DNA from: UBA12068 sp964452415
Lineage (GTDB): Bacteria > Patescibacteriota > Minisyncoccia > Moranbacterales > GWC2-37-73
Direction of reading: 5' to 3'
Assembly: GCA_964452415.1 (NCBI GenBank)
Contig: CAYVME010000006.1
Span: 1-42,589 of the forward strand
Length of the DNA: 42,589 nucleotides
The position numbers and the translations under genes were made by a program. Shown in pieces: positions 41,001 through 42,589 of the stretch. Position 1 is the stretch's first letter; each line of letters begins with the position of its first letter. The notes under the pieces are model-generated. The model worked only from the letters and a program-made list of their open reading frames with translations. It was not told the origin of the DNA and did no database searches.

Positions 41001-41079
41001 CAATCAAAAAAATTGCTTATTGCCAAAAAAATTAAACGGATGTCGAGAACATACTCGACTTAATTTGAAATCACAAGTC

Positions 41080-42438
41080 CTAATTAAAAAGTCCCTTCAC
41101 TTTTTCCATGATTTTTCCCATCGCATCTTCAGTTGCCATAATAATTGGGTTCATGAATGGCCAAGGAGTCATGCTTGGATGTGCAATGTAGTTAAATTTC
41201 AACATTTTCAATATGTTCAATTTCAAACCAATTGCAAAACTTGCCAATTCAGCCGATGCAATCACACCTTTTCCAAAAGCTTCATAGCCCACCAACCTCA
41301 TCATCGGCCCTGCGAAAATAAGTTTCACTTCAAGCTCTTGTGCTATTGCCAAATCCTTATACACATCAGTTGTCACAGCTCTCCCAGTGATCACCCACTT
41401 AAACTTCTTTCGAGCCTCAGTTTCCGTAAGTCCAACTCCCGCATATTCCTTGTCGAGGGTCTGAAATGCAAATGCTCCCGTTGAGCCATTGTATTTGATC
41501 GGAAAACCAGCAATCTGAAATCCAACAATTTTGGATTGTTGAATGGCACTGCTTGCCAAAGCACTGGACATTGGCTCGCCTGTAACTGCTGACGACGCCA
41601 AGCAACAATCTCCACATGCATACACATTTGGAATGTTTGTTTGCATTTTGCTATCAACAACTATTCCCTTTTCCGTGGCTTTTATCTTGGTTCCTTCGAT
41701 GATCTCCAAATTTGGTTTGATTCCAGTTGCAACCACAACCACATCAGCAAGAAAGTTTTTCTTTTTGCCATCATGTTTAACAATAACTTCTTTTTCGCCA
41801 GACGCATTGTCTGAGATTTCCACAACTTCATGATTGAAAAATGTCTTGACGCCATTATCACCAAGAAGTCCCACGATTTTTTCTGAAAATTCTTCATCGA
41901 CAATGGCAGAAGAAATTGAATTTGCATATTCAATCAATCCAACCTCCAAGCCTTGTCTCCTGAGCGCTCCAGCCATTTCAATTCCAATGACTCCAGCACC
42001 GATAACTATTGCGCTTTTTGCATCAACCATGCAACCTTGAATGCACTGGGCATCTTTGCTTGTTCGAACCGTGTAAACATTTTTGCCATCGATTCCCTTA
42101 ATTTGTGGCTTCGAAGGAGAAGCTCCTGTAGCAATAACCAAATAATCATATTCGAAAATGTTTCCTTTGTCGGTGTGTACTTCTTTTTTTCGAGTATCAA
42201 TCTTTAAGGCCTTCTCATGAACAACTTTCACACCATAATCACCGGCCATGCTGTCGGGCTGGATGGCGTCTGCCAATTTAGCTTCTCCTGTCAAAATATA
42301 TGGTGTGGTGCATCGGCAATAAATATCAGCCTCGTCAGATAATGCTATAGCTTTAAATTTTCCTTTTCTCAATTGAGAAGCAACGATTCCACTAAACATT
42401 CCTGCTCCACCACAACCTATGGATACGATTTTTTTCAT
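41080..42438 (-). CDS. FAD-dependent CoA-disulfide reductase / NADH oxidase-like protein
   Basis: A 452-residue flavoprotein disulfide reductase. It has an N-terminal FAD-binding GCGGAG (8-13), the redox-active Cys43 in CRCTTPYILTG (the single-Cys motif of CoA-disulfide reductases and NADH oxidases), YLVIATGASP, a second NAD(P)H-binding site VIGAGVIGIEMA, and the FAD motif VYACGDC. The C-terminal dimerisation domain ends with HPSMTPWPF. It may maintain thiols or reduce oxygen or polysulfide; the exact substrate cannot be read. It is a single-gene unit. Confidence 0.88.
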   Translation of the reverse strand: MKKIVSIGCGGAGMFSGIVASQLRKGKFKAIALSDEADIYCRCTTPYILTGEAKLADAIQPDSMAGDYGVKVVHEKALKIDTRKKEVHTDKGNIFEYDYLVIATGASPSKPQIKGIDGKNVYTVRTSKDAQCIQGCMVDAKSAIVIGAGVIGIEMAGALRRQGLEVGLIEYANSISSAIVDEEFSEKIVGLLGDNGVKTFFNHEVVEISDNASGEKEVIVKHDGKKKNFLADVVVVATGIKPNLEIIEGTKIKATEKGIVVDSKMQTNIPNVYACGDCCLASSAVTGEPMSSALASSAIQQSKIVGFQIAGFPIKYNGSTGAFAFQTLDKEYAGVGLTETEARKKFKWVITGRAVTTDVYKDLAIAQELEVKLIFAGPMMRLVGYEAFGKGVIASAELASFAIGLKLNILKMLKFNYIAHPSMTPWPFMNPIIMATEDAMGKIMEKVKGLFN

Positions 42439-42468
42439 TTATTTTTATATTATCATTTTATATTAATA

Positions 42469-42477
42469 AGTATAGCA
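42469..42477 (-). promoter_or_regulatory. Extended -10 promoter of the flavoprotein gene
   Basis: On the minus strand TATACT (42469-42474) with TGC directly before it (42475-42477). A -35 box at the correct distance is weak (ATCAAT). Confidence 0.5.
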
Positions 42478-42504
42478 CGATTCATTTCTTCATTGATTGC
42501 AAAC

Positions 42505-42532
42505 AAAAAAACTGCTCACTGCAGTTTTTTTT
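42505..42532. terminator. Terminator after tRNA-Gly
   Basis: AAAAAAACTGC (42505-42515) pairs with GCAGTTTTTTTT (42521-42532) around TCACT. It lies three bases downstream of the tRNA end on the minus strand. Confidence 0.85.
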
Positions 42533-42534
42533 CT

Positions 42535-42589
42535 TGGAGCGGGTAAGCAGAATCGAACTGCCGTCTCATCCTTGGCAAGGACGTATAAT
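42535..42589 (-). tRNA. tRNA-Gly (anticodon GCC), 5' end outside the window
   Basis: Minus strand: anticodon arm CGTCC-TTGCCAA-GGATG with GCC, T arm GGCAG-TTCGATT-CTGCT, 3' acceptor TACCCGC, T73 and encoded CCA (42535-42537). The D arm and 5' acceptor are beyond the right edge. Confidence 0.94.

Larger units (their letters stand above)
40747..41079. other. Intergenic region between the 3D-domain gene and the flavoprotein gene
   Basis: About 330 bases without a gene. It holds the 3D-gene promoter with a leader of about 80 bases, a small GGCTT/AAGCC hairpin with T-run near 40880-40900, the flavoprotein terminator (40976-41000) and a 6-bp GTCGAG/CTCGAC hairpin (41042-41059). Confidence 0.55.

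Overview
The window reads as a piece of a small, AT-rich bacterial genome of the Patescibacteria/CPR type (probably the Parcubacteria side; I cannot place it more precisely). This is inferred from short, tightly packed housekeeping genes, a short IF2 and an acidic NusA, a DUF4446 protein, several clusters of two-helix TrbC/VirB2-like pilin proteins with Cys-rich ectodomains, and absence of amino-acid biosynthesis genes. TGA is used as a stop (for example at 39853-39855), so the code looks standard. One assembly gap (20 N) lies inside a helicase gene.

Layout. 1-8300: core genes rny, gpmI, clpP, tig, a manganese pyrophosphatase and nusA. 8309-15841: a first type IV secretion-like locus on the minus strand (VirB6-like channel protein, a 591-residue unknown protein, four pilin-like proteins, a Cys-rich membrane protein). 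16023-24844: a LysM-CHAP wall hydrolase, a Xer recombinase, a UvrD/PcrA helicase, RsmA (KsgA), a G5/RlpA-type wall protein and ComM. 24891-31807: the second type IV secretion-like locus (membrane protein, VirB4 ATPase with a separately encoded N-terminal part, PrgI/VirB3-like protein, a double-pilin protein, a pilin and a solute-binding lipoprotein). 31897-39855: a methyltransferase, tRNA-Ser, DUF4446, infB, rbfA, nrnA-like DHH phosphodiesterase, two metallophosphoesterases, endonuclease IV and an Fe-S uracil-DNA glycosylase. 39881-42589: tRNA-Leu, tRNA-Cys, a 3D-domain wall protein, a CoA-disulfide-reductase-like flavoprotein and a partial tRNA-Gly.

How the parts may work together. The two secretion loci together hold VirB2-, VirB3-, VirB4- and VirB6-like parts, and the LysM-CHAP hydrolase next to VirB6 could play the VirB1 role. 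No relaxase, VirD4, VirB11 or outer-membrane core gene is in the window. I infer a simplified DNA-uptake, secretion or attachment machine with a large set of pilin-like subunits (seven domains in six genes).

Non-coding structure is unusually rich. A 145-bp element bounded by inverted repeats occurs three times with high identity (6715, 17553, 23149). Other nested palindromes fill the tig-clpP gap, the xerD-pcrA gap and both sides of nrnA. Most promoters that I can read carry a TGC or TGA extension directly before the -10 box with 17-bp spacing. Two genes (nusA and a metallophosphoesterase) have a complete intrinsic terminator between promoter and start codon, which suggests attenuation.
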